DNA from: Desulfobacterales bacterium
GTDB lineage: Bacteria; Desulfobacterota; Desulfobacteria; Desulfobacterales; ETH-SRB1
Reading direction: 5' to 3'
Assembly: GCA_030610995.1 (NCBI GenBank)
Contig: JAUWQO010000009.1
Location: 1-50,777 of the forward strand
DNA length: 50,777 nucleotides
A program made the translations under genes and the position numbers. Below are positions 42,601-50,641 of this stretch, piece after piece (position 1 is the stretch's first letter; every line of letters starts with the position of its first letter). The notes beneath the pieces were generated by a model that saw only the letters and a program-made list of their open reading frames with translations, searched no databases and was not told the origin of the DNA.

Positions 42601-43788
42601 AAAGCTGAGCGAGGCTCTATTGCATATGCCATGGGCATCACCCAGCATGCATTCGGCACCGACAATGTTAAATCGATTGCCAATCTCGCCATGTTGTGCG
42701 GAAACGTCGGGATCCAGGGAGGCGGAGTTAATCCCTTAAGAGGCCAGAATAATGTGCAGGGGGCCTGCGATATGGGCGCCCTTCCAAATGTACTTCCCGG
42801 CTACCAGTCTATTTCCGATCAGGAGACCGTCGGGAAATTCGAAGAGGTCTGGAAAAAGAAACTTCCGCTAAAACCAGGCCTGGCTCTAACAGATATGTGG
42901 CCTGCTATTCTGGAAGGGACGATAAAAGGGATGTACATCATGGGAGAAAACCCTGTTATTAGCGATCCCAACTCAAAACAGGTAGAAGCGTCTCTGAAAA
43001 AATTAGACTTTCTGGTGGTTCAGGATATCTTCATGACAGAAACGGCAAAGTTGGCCGATGTAGTCCTTCCTGCCGCCAGTTTTGCCGAAAAAGACGGCAC
43101 CTTTACCAATACAGAAAGGCGGGTCCAACGGGTGAGAAAGGGATTGGACCCCTTGGGGGATTCCAGACCCGATTGGAAGATTATCTGCAACCTGTCTGAA
43201 AAGATGGGAGCCCCTATGAATTACGATGACCCTGAAAAAATCATGGAAGAAATCGCCTGTCTTGTCCCGATTTACGGCGGGATTCACTACGAACGCCTCA
43301 ATAAGAATGGTCTCCAGTGGCCGTGTCCGAACTGGGAACATCCCGGCACGCCGTATCTGCATAAAGGTAGTTTTGCCCGTGGAAAAGGATTGTTTCAATC
43401 CGTGGAATTCATCCTCTCCGATGAACTTCCGAATGAAGAATATCCTTTTCTTCTTTCAACTGGAAGAGTTCTTTACCATTACAACAGCGGCACCATGACC
43501 CGCAAGGTGGAGGGGCTGCATACGGTTTTTCCTGAATCGATCATTGAGATTAATCCGTTGGATGCGAAAAAGAAGGGGATAGCGGACGGAAGTATGGTTA
43601 AGATAAGATCGCGGCGAGGAGAGATTGCCGCGCGAGCCTGTCTTACCAGGAAAAGCCCGGAAGGAATTGTCTTTATTCCGTTTCATTTCGGGGAAGCAGC
43701 GGCCAATATTTTGACCAGCGACGCCCTCGACCCGGTCGCCCGAATACCGGCATTCAAGGTCTGTGCAGTCAGGGTGGAACCGGCATGA
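39682..43788 (+). CDS. fdhA: Giant formate dehydrogenase: ferredoxin-GltD-FdhA fusion (Cys type)
   Basis: 1368 residues in one chain. In order: [2Fe-2S] domain (1-80, CYIPGKTTEHPCGICVVEVD), GltD-type helical Fe-S domain (about 95-185, CSLTCPAGINIQGYL, VCPHFCETLCRR), FAD motif VIGGGPAGLSAAYYLA (about 199), NAD(P)-binding half (VAVIGGIDTAVDTAR, about 326), CLQCGCAA (about 575), two ferredoxin clusters (CIFCQRCENSC about 626; CVSCGACVDEC about 665), then the molybdo/tungstopterin catalytic part: CPFCGCGC (about 704), active-site CARLCHASTVAGL with Cys826 (TGT at 42157-42159) where many FDHs have Sec, and the C-terminal pterin-binding domain (about 1280-1365). It probably reduces CO2 to formate at the head of the methyl branch, with NAD(P)H and/or ferredoxin as donors. 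Confidence 0.9.
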   Translation: MSKLEIKIDGQTLWVDSGTIILDAALKAGVFIPTLCYIPGKTTEHPCGICVVEVDGREELVQACSTLVEGGMVVTSRSDRVIKARKEVLERMLSRHYGDCIAPCSLTCPAGINIQGYLSRIASGEFIEALKLIKEKNPLPLSVGRVCPHFCETLCRRILVDECLSINHLKRFVADFAIDHKDAHVLPPPPSSGHKVAVIGGGPAGLSAAYYLAYMGHEVSIFEAMPQLGGMLRYGIPEFRLPKKIVDKEIENILRAGVRPQTGKRLGVDFTIKSLKESGFEAIFLGIGSWQNQKMGIEGEELDAVLSGPEFLKAMSMGLMPSVGQRVAVIGGIDTAVDTARTCVRMDVDEVVVIYQRSMMEMPASHREVIEAEKEGVKFIFMTGLTKIKKEKDFLKLETVRMKLSRPDKKGKRWPIPDPGSEKTRETDTVIVAIGQAPDLSWMEMPDEGVKPRVLSCGTLIAGPQTFQTSEKGVFAGGDAIRGPRTVINAVNGGRKAAGAIDVYLRKKPLHRHKRLLNFTKGKKFEDVDLHNFEDVPIRLGEKMPVRAPERRTRDFDEIELGFTEETALRESKRCLQCGCAALSKCKLRELSIEYEVRFRISSMLKRRQYEIDSRHPFIIIDLNKCIFCQRCENSCEYGALELTGTNFDNNGLPEQISIIINEKCVSCGACVDECPAGGLAKKSICFPVGPHEIKKVKTVCPFCGCGCTIDLNMKGDSIIEVTSDPEDSPNFGHLCVKGRFGINFVRHPDRLKRPLVRKRGYFEEVSWEDAISLVAQKFLKIRDNDPDSLAGLSSAKCTNEENYLMQKFMRTVIGTNNVDHCARLCHASTVAGLAASFGSGAMTNSIADFKKADVILLTGSNPTENHPTIALGMIKAIQKNKTKLIVVDPREIEIVQYAEIWLRPKPGTDMVWLNGMMNVIIDEDLYDILYVAERTENFTALKETVMQYNPEFVEQVTGIPAEDLIRAARLYAKAERGSIAYAMGITQHAFGTDNVKSIANLAMLCGNVGIQGGGVNPLRGQNNVQGACDMGALPNVLPGYQSISDQETVGKFEEVWKKKLPLKPGLALTDMWPAILEGTIKGMYIMGENPVISDPNSKQVEASLKKLDFLVVQDIFMTETAKLADVVLPAASFAEKDGTFTNTERRVQRVRKGLDPLGDSRPDWKIICNLSEKMGAPMNYDDPEKIMEEIACLVPIYGGIHYERLNKNGLQWPCPNWEHPGTPYLHKGSFARGKGLFQSVEFILSDELPNEEYPFLLSTGRVLYHYNSGTMTRKVEGLHTVFPESIIEINPLDAKKKGIADGSMVKIRSRRGEIAARACLTRKSPEGIVFIPFHFGEAAANILTSDALDPVARIPAFKVCAVRVEPA

Positions 43789-43823
43789 CTCTCTCTTATG
43801 GGCCGTGGGATGCGAAAGTGTAA

Positions 43824-44600
43824 TTATCTTCTTCCGCTTGTAATGAATGCATAGGCATTATGGTTGTGGATTGACTCAAAATTTTCAGCGCTTACAGAAA
43901 ACCAGGTAACATTTTCGTCTTTTTTCAGCTTTTCAGCGACATCCCGAACAATATCCTCAACAAACTTAGGGTTTGAAAAACCCTGTTCAGTTACATGCTT
44001 TTCATCAACACGTTTTAATACAGAATATACTTCACATGACGCGGATTTCTCCACCAGCTCTATCATATCTTCTATCCAGATAAATTTCTTAAATCTTATG
44101 CTGAGCCTCACTTCTCCCCGCTGATTATGAGCGCCTGCTTCACTGATTTCCTTTGAGCAGGGGCAAACAGAAGAAACAGGAACTATTACTTCTGATATTA
44201 GATCAAGTCTGCCGTTATGGCCGCTCGATCCGATGATCCCGCATGTATAGTCCATGAGTCCGGGAGAATTACTTATCGGGGCTTTTTTTTCAATAAAATA
44301 AGGAAATGTAATCTCAATATGCGCCGAAGCCGCTTTTAAATGCTCCTTCATCTGCTCAAGAATATTTGATATTTTTTTCAAAGAAATCTCAGATCGAAAT
44401 AAATGGAGCAGCTCAACAAAACGGCTCATGTGCGTCCCTTTGTATCTCTCAGGGAGGTCCACATACATGTTTATTGAAGCGATAGTATGCTGAAAACCGT
44501 TCTTCCGGTCAAGAACCGTAATGGGATATCGAAGATCTTTTATTCCTACCTTGTCAACAGGTATATTGCGAAAATCGTGTTGGTTCTGGATATCTTTCAT
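43824..44600 (-). CDS. folE2: GTP cyclohydrolase FolE2
   Basis: 258 residues, the type IB (COG1469) GTP cyclohydrolase that makes 7,8-dihydroneopterin triphosphate, the first step of folate synthesis. Motifs: VGIKDLRYPITVLDR (about 18-32), GTHMSRFVELLH (about 56-67), the metal/active-site VSSVCPCSKEISEAGAHNQR (about 142-161), RVDEKHVTEQGFSNPKFVED (about 197-216) and a C-terminal ESIHNHNAYAF. Its active-site Cys and His residues are present. In this window it supports the folate-dependent methyl branch and converges with fdhA. Confidence 0.95.
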   Translation of the reverse strand: MKDIQNQHDFRNIPVDKVGIKDLRYPITVLDRKNGFQHTIASINMYVDLPERYKGTHMSRFVELLHLFRSEISLKKISNILEQMKEHLKAASAHIEITFPYFIEKKAPISNSPGLMDYTCGIIGSSGHNGRLDLISEVIVPVSSVCPCSKEISEAGAHNQRGEVRLSIRFKKFIWIEDMIELVEKSASCEVYSVLKRVDEKHVTEQGFSNPKFVEDIVRDVAEKLKKDENVTWFSVSAENFESIHNHNAYAFITSGRR

Positions 44601-44805
44601 GGGATTTAAGGTTCAGGGTTCAAAGGTTAATTACTTTGCGATTTCCTTCATCTTTTTGCTTTTAAGTTCAGTACAAGCTCGCTTCCTGCCCGCTCATGCC
44701 TCGCAGTGGCAGTCGGGGACGTATCATAAGAATCTAATAAATTTCACATTGGACTCAGATCAGTTTAACCTTGAACCTTGAACCTCTGAACCGTGAACGG
44801 TTATC
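44600..44805. repeat. Inverted repeat of GGTTCAGGGTTC words
   Basis: The left arm aaggttcagggttcaaaggt (44609-44628) and right arm aaccttgaaccttgaacctc with tgaaccgtgaacggtt (44768-44803) are complementary and enclose about 140 bp of non-coding sequence. Matching words occur between the two purH genes (14508-14545). Confidence 0.6.
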
Positions 44806-45537
44806 TTATTTTAATAAATAGTCTGTATTCACATGGCTCATGGCCCTGAAAATATTCCCTTTTATCTTTTTATTGCTGCTGTATAACTGCCTTAAAAGGT
44901 TTTTTATTTCCTGTCGTTTAGATACTTTTGCCGAAGGGCATGGATTGACAAACTCCGGGAACCCTTTTTCACCGGCAAAACAGCTTATGATATCCTCATC
45001 CGCAAATGCAAGGGGCCTTATTACTGTAAACCTTCCCTGGAAAAAAGACTGGAAAGGAACCATCGTGCTAATCTCACCTGAATAACACATATTCAAGAAC
45101 AGCGTCTCAATGATATCATCCTTGTTATGCCCGAAGGCCAGTTTGTTGCACCCAAGTTCATCAGCAATTTCAAAAAGCCGTTTCCTGCGTAACCTTGAAC
45201 ACAAAAAACAGGGGTTTTCCCGATTCGTCGAGCTATGAGCCAAAATTCCATAGTCTGTATGCTCTACGATGAGCTTGAAGCCGTTTCTATCGCAATAATC
45301 CGCAAGGGCTTCACTAAAGCCTCCCTCAAACCCCGGATCAACGCAAACAGCAAACAGCTCATATTTTATGGGAATTCGAGGCTGACGTTCCTTTAAAATC
45401 GATAGGAGAGCAAGACTGTCTTTCCCTCCGGAGAGCCCCACCAGTATTCTATCTTCATTAGATATCATATTATATTGATGTAAGGCTTTGCCAACGGCTC
45501 TATTCAACACTTTATATATATAGCTTGGTTTTGACAA
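44806..45537 (-). CDS. ttcA: TtcA-like ATP-dependent tRNA thiolase
   Basis: 243 residues, PP-loop ATP pyrophosphatase. The SGGKDSLALL loop lies at about 35-44. CFLCSRLRRKRLFE (about 111-124) provides the paired cysteines typical of the [4Fe-4S] TtcA/TtuA group, with FGHNKDDIIETLFLNM (about 136-151) and NPCPSAKVSKRQEIKNLL (about 200-217). It likely thiolates a tRNA base (cytidine 32 in TtcA). The alternative is another member of the family acting on U54 or U34. It lies 10 bp downstream of rpoZ on the same strand. Confidence 0.82.
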   Translation of the reverse strand: MSKPSYIYKVLNRAVGKALHQYNMISNEDRILVGLSGGKDSLALLSILKERQPRIPIKYELFAVCVDPGFEGGFSEALADYCDRNGFKLIVEHTDYGILAHSSTNRENPCFLCSRLRRKRLFEIADELGCNKLAFGHNKDDIIETLFLNMCYSGEISTMVPFQSFFQGRFTVIRPLAFADEDIISCFAGEKGFPEFVNPCPSAKVSKRQEIKNLLRQLYSSNKKIKGNIFRAMSHVNTDYLLK

Positions 45538-45547
45538 AAGTGAACGG

Positions 45548-45751
45548 TTACTTTTTTTCTTTATCTTGCTCTATAACGACCTTGCCGGCGGCAATTTCTC
45601 TGAGAGCGACAACAATATCTTCATTTTTCGGCGAATTTACCAGATATTCGGAACCTTCGCTAATCTGTCTAACGCGCTTCACAGCCACGTTGCACAGCGA
45701 AAAACGGTTTGGTATCTTTTCCAAGCAATCTTCAATTGTAATACGTGCCAA
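45548..45751 (-). CDS. rpoZ: RNA polymerase omega subunit
   Basis: 67 residues. It begins MARITIEDCLEKIPNRFSLC and has KRVRQISEG at about 25-33 and ALREIAAGKVVI at about 49-60, all standard for omega, which stabilises the beta-prime subunit. The start is set at TTG 45751: GGAGG lies 7 bases upstream, and the longer ATG start at 45766 would overlap that same Shine-Dalgarno. The C-terminal tail is lysine-rich. Confidence 0.88.
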   Translation of the reverse strand: MARITIEDCLEKIPNRFSLCNVAVKRVRQISEGSEYLVNSPKNEDIVVALREIAAGKVVIEQDKEKK

Positions 45752-45778
45752 AGTAAAAACCTCCATTATTAACTTATT

Positions 45779-45990
45779 TAGTCAAGTGGTTAAGTGGTTG
45801 ATTAGTCGAGTGGTTCAAAGACTCGTAAGCGTTCAGGGAACAGGGAAAGTTGAAATTGGAAAATAGAAATTGGAAATTTGGCCTTCATGCTTTTGTACTG
45901 TTCTTCCCAATTTCCAATTTCAAGTTTCAAGCCGTCAACGGCTACAAAGACTCTTACAACTCGACGACTCGACTATTTAACCACTCGACT
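45779..45990. repeat. TCGAG/ACTCG-word inverted repeat (greA-rpoZ)
   Basis: The left arm agtcaagtggttaagtggtt with gattagtcgagtggttc (45780-45818) pairs with the right arm aactcgacgactcgactatt with taaccactcgactaac (45958-45993). Inside is a second inverted repeat, gttgaaattggaaaatagaa against caatttccaatttcaagttt (about 45850-45932). Another nested arrangement. Confidence 0.65.
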
Positions 45991-45994
45991 AACG

Positions 45995-46462
45995 CTACAA
46001 TATCTCTACCAGCTCGTAAAACCTTTTTCCACCAGGAGCCTGAAGCTGGATCTCGTCTCCTGGTTTTTTCCCCACAATCGCTCTGCCAAGTGGTGAAGAT
46101 ACTGATATTCGACCTTCATCGATACTTGATTCGTCCGGCCCCACAAGCTGATATTTTACATTCTCTTCATTATCTGTATTTTCAAGCAAAACAGTGCAGC
46201 CAAACACAGCACAATCCCTGGGAAGTGTATCAGGATCGATAATATCGGCATTGGCCAGCTTGTACCCTAATTCACCCATCCGGCCTTCAATAAAAGCCTG
46301 TCTATCCTTTGCCGCTTCAAACTCCGCATTTTCGCTAAGATCTCCATGCGCGCGAGCTTCTTCAATGGCTTTTATGTTTTGGGGTCGCTCAACCTTTTGA
46401 AGATGTTCCAGCTCTTTTTTCAGTTTCTCGTAACCATTTTTTGTAATTGGTACTCGTTCCAT
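45995..46462 (-). CDS. greA: Transcription elongation factor GreA
   Basis: 155 residues. An N-terminal coiled coil (residues about 1-75, with PITKNGYEKLKKELEHLQ, then IKAIEEARAHGDLSENAEFE containing the acidic tip) and a C-terminal FKBP-like domain (YQLVGPDESSIDEGRISVSS at about 104-123, SPLGRAIVGKKPGDEI at about 123-138). It rescues backtracked RNA polymerase. Length is normal. Word-type repeats sit on both sides. Confidence 0.96.
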   Translation of the reverse strand: MERVPITKNGYEKLKKELEHLQKVERPQNIKAIEEARAHGDLSENAEFEAAKDRQAFIEGRMGELGYKLANADIIDPDTLPRDCAVFGCTVLLENTDNEENVKYQLVGPDESSIDEGRISVSSPLGRAIVGKKPGDEIQLQAPGGKRFYELVEIL

Positions 46463-46496
46463 TTAAACTCCATTTTCGATCTTTAGTAACACTTCA

Positions 46497-46585
46497 GCCA
46501 GACTGGTCGAGTAGTCGAGTGGGAAATTGGTCGAGTGGTTAACTACTCGACTACTCGACTACTTGACCACTCGACTATTTACAGG
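46497..46585. repeat. TCGAG-word inverted repeat (asd-greA)
   Basis: tggtcgagtagtcgagtggg (46504-46523) and aactactcgactactcgact with acttgaccactcgac (46540-46576) are complementary, with a very short loop. The same words as at 22576-22805 and 45779-45990. Confidence 0.7.
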
Positions 46586-46588
46586 TCT

Positions 46589-47611
46589 TTACAAATAGTT
46601 TTCTGCCAGAATTTCCGCTATCTGAACCGTGTTGGTTGCAGCTCCCTTCCTTATATTATCGGCAACAACCCATATATTTATCCCGTTTGGAATCGATTCA
46701 TCCTCCCTGATGCGGCCCACAAGTGTCAAATCCTGACCGGCGGCATCAACAGCTAACGGATAAACATTCTTTTCAGGATCATCCATGACCTTAATACCTG
46801 GTGCATTTTCAAGAAGAGACTTCACTTCAGAAGCTGTGATATGCTTTCTGGTTTCAATATTAATCGATTCAGAGTGGCCGAAAAACACCGGGACACGAAC
46901 CGTTGTCGCCGTGACCCCTATATTATCGTCTTCCAGGATTTTTCTTGTCTCATCTACCATCTTCATTTCTTCTTTGGTATATCCATTATCCAGAAACACA
47001 TCTATATGCGGAAGGCAGTTAAAGGCTATCCTGTGTGGATATACATTTATCTTATAATCGACAAAATTGATCATGGATCTTGTCTGATCAAAAAGTTCAT
47101 CGATTGCTTTCTTCCCTGTGCCGGATACAGCCTGATATGTTGAAACCACAATCCTCTTTATTCCGCATTTCTTGTAAATAGGATCAAGAGAAACAACCAT
47201 CTGGATTGTAGAACAGTTCGGATTTGCAATAATACCTTTGTTTGTATATTGTGCCACTGCATGAGGATTGACTTCAGGAACGACGAGCGGAACCTCGGGA
47301 TCCATCCGCCAGGCGCTGGAATTATCAACAACAACGCACCCGTCCTTTGCGGCAATTGGCGCAAATTTTTTACTTATACCCCCGCCTGCCGAAAAAAGGG
47401 CAATATCCACGCCTCTGAAAGAATTTTCTTTCAATTCTTCAACTTCCACTAAATCTCCTCTAAAACGAAGCTTGCGGCCAACAGATCGACTGGATGCCAA
47501 AAGCTTAATAGACTTGACAGGAAAGTTCCTCTCTTCCAGACAGGTTATCATCTGATTCCCTACAGTGCCTGTAGCGCCTGCTACTGCGACATTAAATTTC
47601 TTCTCAGACAC
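46589..47611 (-). CDS. asd: Aspartate-semialdehyde dehydrogenase
   Basis: 340 residues, NADPH-dependent, for lysine, threonine and methionine synthesis. NADP motif VAVAGATGTVGNQMI (about 8-22), LASSRSVGRKLRF (about 38-50), catalytic cysteine in IIANPNCSTIQMV (about 125-137), TYQAVSGTGKKAIDEL (about 158-173) and the FFGHSESINIETRKHI region (about 238-253). The stop codon lies beside the TCGAG repeat. 2 bp separate it from leuB upstream. Confidence 0.95.
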   Translation of the reverse strand: MSEKKFNVAVAGATGTVGNQMITCLEERNFPVKSIKLLASSRSVGRKLRFRGDLVEVEELKENSFRGVDIALFSAGGGISKKFAPIAAKDGCVVVDNSSAWRMDPEVPLVVPEVNPHAVAQYTNKGIIANPNCSTIQMVVSLDPIYKKCGIKRIVVSTYQAVSGTGKKAIDELFDQTRSMINFVDYKINVYPHRIAFNCLPHIDVFLDNGYTKEEMKMVDETRKILEDDNIGVTATTVRVPVFFGHSESINIETRKHITASEVKSLLENAPGIKVMDDPEKNVYPLAVDAAGQDLTLVGRIREDESIPNGINIWVVADNIRKGAATNTVQIAEILAENYL

Positions 47612-47613
47612 GA

Positions 47614-48681
47614 TTACTTTCCTTTAATATATTCTGACACAAGGTCGCCGACCTCTTTTGTCGTAAATCCCATCTTCCCTGCTCCAACATCCTTTAGATC
47701 GTCTCGCAGAACCTTTCTTACCGCCCCTTCTATCAAAGAGGCTGCTTTATGCTCACCTAATGTTTCAAGCATAAGTTTGGCTGCTAAAATCGCTGCAATC
47801 GGATTGATTACCTGCTTGCCGGTATACTTGGGAGCAGACCCGCCGATCGGCTCGAACATTGAAACACCATCAGGGTTGATATTTCCTCCTGCCGCAATCC
47901 CCATCCCGCCCTGTATAATTGCCGCCAGATCGGTAATAATATCCCCAAACATGTTATCGGTAACAATAACATCGAACCACTCAGGGTTTTTTACCATCCA
48001 CATGCAGACAGCATCCACATGCGCATAATCTGTTTCAATATCCGGGTACTCTTTTGCAACCTCATTAAAAGCACGTTCCCAAAGATCAAAGGCAAAGGTC
48101 AGTACATTGGTCTTTCCGCAAAGAGTTAACTTTTTTGCCTTGTCGCGTTTTCTGCAATATTCAAAGGCATATCTTATGCATCTTTCCACTCCCTTGCGTG
48201 TATTTATCGATTCCTGAATTGCCACTTCATCAGCGGTCCCGCGCTTTAAGAAACCGCCAGCGCCTACGTAAAGACCTTCCGTATTCTCACGCACCACGAC
48301 AAAATCAATATCTTCAGGCCCCTTGTCCTTTAACGGAGTATTAACTCCTTCATACAGCCTAACCGGTCTCAAGTTGACATACTGGTCAAAATGAAACCTG
48401 AGTTTCAAAAGTATGCCCTTTTCAAGAATACCAGGTTTAACATCAGGATGACCGATGGCGCCTAAGTATATTGCGTCCGACAGTGCAAGCGACTCAAGCA
48501 CCTTATCAGGCAAGATCTCTCCGGTTTCTTTATAATGGTCACCGCCAATATTGCAATGGGTAAATTTGCAGATAAAATCGCATTTATCCCCCACTGTTTC
48601 AATTGTTTTGATACCCTCTGTTATAACTTCCGGGCCTGTTCCGTCACCCGGGATAACTGAAATAGAATATTTTTTTGTCAT
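47614..48681 (-). CDS. leuB: 3-isopropylmalate dehydrogenase
   Basis: 355 residues of the beta-decarboxylating dehydrogenase family. VIPGDGTGPEVITEG (about 9-23), LRFHFDQYVNLRPVRLY (about 93-109), VVRENTEGLYVGAGG (about 129-143), catalytic-type MFGDIITDLAAIIQGGMGI (about 246-264) and the NAD-binding FEPIGGSAPKYTGK with INPIAAILAAKLML (about 278-306). Family members with other substrates (isocitrate, homoisocitrate, tartrate) look similar, so leucine biosynthesis is the likeliest, not the only, assignment. Upstream lies an ATTGATG repeat. Confidence 0.87.
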   Translation of the reverse strand: MTKKYSISVIPGDGTGPEVITEGIKTIETVGDKCDFICKFTHCNIGGDHYKETGEILPDKVLESLALSDAIYLGAIGHPDVKPGILEKGILLKLRFHFDQYVNLRPVRLYEGVNTPLKDKGPEDIDFVVVRENTEGLYVGAGGFLKRGTADEVAIQESINTRKGVERCIRYAFEYCRKRDKAKKLTLCGKTNVLTFAFDLWERAFNEVAKEYPDIETDYAHVDAVCMWMVKNPEWFDVIVTDNMFGDIITDLAAIIQGGMGIAAGGNINPDGVSMFEPIGGSAPKYTGKQVINPIAAILAAKLMLETLGEHKAASLIEGAVRKVLRDDLKDVGAGKMGFTTKEVGDLVSEYIKGK

Positions 48682-48706
48682 GATAATATAAAACCTAAAT
48701 AGTTGT

Positions 48707-48802
48707 TTTGGATTGATGATTGATGATTGATGATTGATGATTGATGGAATCGCTTCGCTTTATCTTTTCAATCGACAATCATAAATCGACAATCATAAAT
48801 CA
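48707..48802. repeat. ATTGATG-word inverted repeat, core reversed
   Basis: The left arm is five tandem gattgatgattg units (48709-48746). The core ggaatcgcttcgctttatct (48747-48766) is the reverse complement of the gcgaagcgattcc core at 37079 and 38539. The right arm is aatcgacaatcataaatcga. It is the same family as the acs-flanking copies, in the opposite orientation. Confidence 0.7.
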
Positions 48803-48816
48803 TTTATATATCCTTA

Positions 48817-49602
48817 TTAAACAGGCTTTGTGTCCTGTCTCTCTGCTTCGCTGGATTCGGCCTCTTTTTGTTTTATAAGTTTATGATACCTTATTGTAGT
48901 AATTGGACCTGAGAGGACATAGACAACCCCTAAAAGAAACAGGGCAATGGGCGGCTGAGCGGCGATAAAAATTAATATCAGTATCACAGTAACCAAAACA
49001 TTAAAATTCATCTTTTGAAAAAGTTCGGGATTCTTTTTGAAGCTATTGTATTTAATGGTACTAACCATTAAAAATGCAAGCATGTAGAGCATTACAATAA
49101 TTACCACAGGATTTGCATTCCCTGCAATGTCGAATCTATTACAAAACAAGACAGTAGTCGCTGCCATGCCCGCTGCAGCCGGTATTGGAAGGCCAATAAA
49201 ATACTCGCCGCTGATACTGCCCGTCTGTGCATTGAAACGGGCCAGTCTGAGCGCTCCGCATGTCATAAAAAGGAATGCGGCAAGCCAGCCAACCCTCCCA
49301 AGAGGTTTAAGCGCCCACAAGTAAATCATTAACCCGGGAGCAAGGCCAAAGGATATAAGATCTGCAAGAGAATCGTATTCCACGCCAAATCTGCTTGCAG
49401 TCTTTGTAGCCCTGGCGATCTTACCGTCTAAAATATCAAATACAACCGCAATTATTATCGCTATAGCCGCCGCAATATATTTGCCGTCTATAGCAGATAT
49501 AATTGCATAGAAACCGCAAAAAATATTAAGAGATGTAAAGATATTCGGCAAAATATATATCCCGCGGCGAAAGCCCTTTTTGTTGTTCCTCTTTCTTTTC
49601 AT
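48817..49602 (-). CDS. pssA: CDP-diacylglycerol-serine O-phosphatidyltransferase
   Basis: 261-residue membrane enzyme that makes phosphatidylserine. CDP-alcohol phosphotransferase motif DILDGKIARATKTASRFGVEYDSLAD (split across about 46-71, the D-G-x2-A-R-x8-G-x3-D-x3-D signature). About seven hydrophobic helices, beginning at YILPNIFTSLNIFCGFYAII (about 16-35). Coupled to psd by a 4-bp overlap. The C-terminal tail is hydrophilic. Confidence 0.95.
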   Translation of the reverse strand: MKRKRNNKKGFRRGIYILPNIFTSLNIFCGFYAIISAIDGKYIAAAIAIIIAVVFDILDGKIARATKTASRFGVEYDSLADLISFGLAPGLMIYLWALKPLGRVGWLAAFLFMTCGALRLARFNAQTGSISGEYFIGLPIPAAAGMAATTVLFCNRFDIAGNANPVVIIVMLYMLAFLMVSTIKYNSFKKNPELFQKMNFNVLVTVILILIFIAAQPPIALFLLGVVYVLSGPITTIRYHKLIKQKEAESSEAERQDTKPV

Positions 49603-50270
49603 GTCAAATATCCCAATATCGATGTTCCTGCTTTTACCCTGTCTTCAATGCAAACATTTAGATTTGTGTCATCAGGCAAATAAAGATCAAGTCGTGAGCC
49701 AAAGCATATCATGCCAAAACGCTGGCCACGGGCCATTCTGTCCCCATCGTGAACCTTGCAGATAATTCGCCTGGCAATCAACCCTGCAATCTGGACAACA
49801 CAATATTTTTTCCCCTGGTCTGTTTTAATAAAAACCGCATTTCGTTCATTGTCGCTTGATGCCTTGTTGAAATTTGCGGCAATAAATTTTCCTGGATGAT
49901 AATTGATCTTTTCAACCTTCCCTTCATGCGGAATGCGATTTACATGTACATTAAACACCGACATGAAGATGCTTATCTTAAGGCAACGACCTTCAAAATA
50001 GGGGTTGTTGTCCTTGATGCATGCCTCAATAACCTTTCCATCTGCCGGTGAAACAACCGCGCCATTCTTGCTTGGAACAACCCTGTCCGGATCTCTAAAA
50101 AAATAGCAGATAAAAATGGTAACTGCAAGCCCTATCAAAGACAAAACAGCCAGTTCCGATAGAGCAAACACAACGGTTATAAATGCTGAAGCTAAAATAA
50201 AAGGATATCCGGCTTTTGCCACAGGAAATGCTGTTTGACCGGGTGGATCGGGTCGAGAAAAATTGTCCAT
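49599..50270 (-). CDS. psd: Phosphatidylserine decarboxylase (short, archaeal-type)
   Basis: From ATG 50270, 223 residues (an in-frame TTG at 50288 lies in the adjoining repeat). Converts phosphatidylserine to phosphatidylethanolamine. Two hydrophobic segments near 20-60, then VVSPADGKVIEAC (about 74-86), FMSVFNVHVNRIPHEGKVEK (about 104-123), and GMICFGSRLDLYLP (about 185-198) in which the Ser of GSR is the self-cleavage site giving the pyruvoyl cofactor. The product substrate is supplied by PssA, encoded next in the operon. Confidence 0.93.
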   Translation of the reverse strand: MDNFSRPDPPGQTAFPVAKAGYPFILASAFITVVFALSELAVLSLIGLAVTIFICYFFRDPDRVVPSKNGAVVSPADGKVIEACIKDNNPYFEGRCLKISIFMSVFNVHVNRIPHEGKVEKINYHPGKFIAANFNKASSDNERNAVFIKTDQGKKYCVVQIAGLIARRIICKVHDGDRMARGQRFGMICFGSRLDLYLPDDTNLNVCIEDRVKAGTSILGYLT

Positions 50271-50274
50271 GAAC

Positions 50275-50575
50275 TTATAAAATCCCAAATTCCAAGCATC
50301 AAATTACAAATAAATCCCAAATTTCAATATTCAATGACCAAAACATGTTTGGAGTTTCAAACCTGCCCGACGGACGGCAGGCGGGTTTAGGTCATTTTGA
50401 TTTTTCCAGTATTTCTGAACTTATAAAATCCCAAATTCCAAGCATCAAATTACAAATAAATCCCAAATCCCAATATTCAATGAACAAAACATGTTTAGAC
50501 CGGTTTGGGATTTTGAGTTTTGGTTATTGTAATTTATTTGATATTTGTGATTTGTTATTTAGAATTTGCAATCAG
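50275..50575. repeat. Two copies of the AAATCCCAAATT element upstream of psd
   Basis: Copy 1 (50277-50345) has only the left arm and then a different insert, a cctgcccgacggacggcagg palindrome-like block (50363-50386). Copy 2 (50420-50575) has both arms (aatcccaaattccaagcatc / gatatttgtgatttgttatt). Both match the element at 24838-24992. No gene in 50271-50641. Confidence 0.65.
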
Positions 50576-50641
50576 CTGAGACCCCCTGACCTCTCCCTAA
50601 TTAAGCTTTGGCTCAATTAGGATCGAGTTTCAATCACTCAA

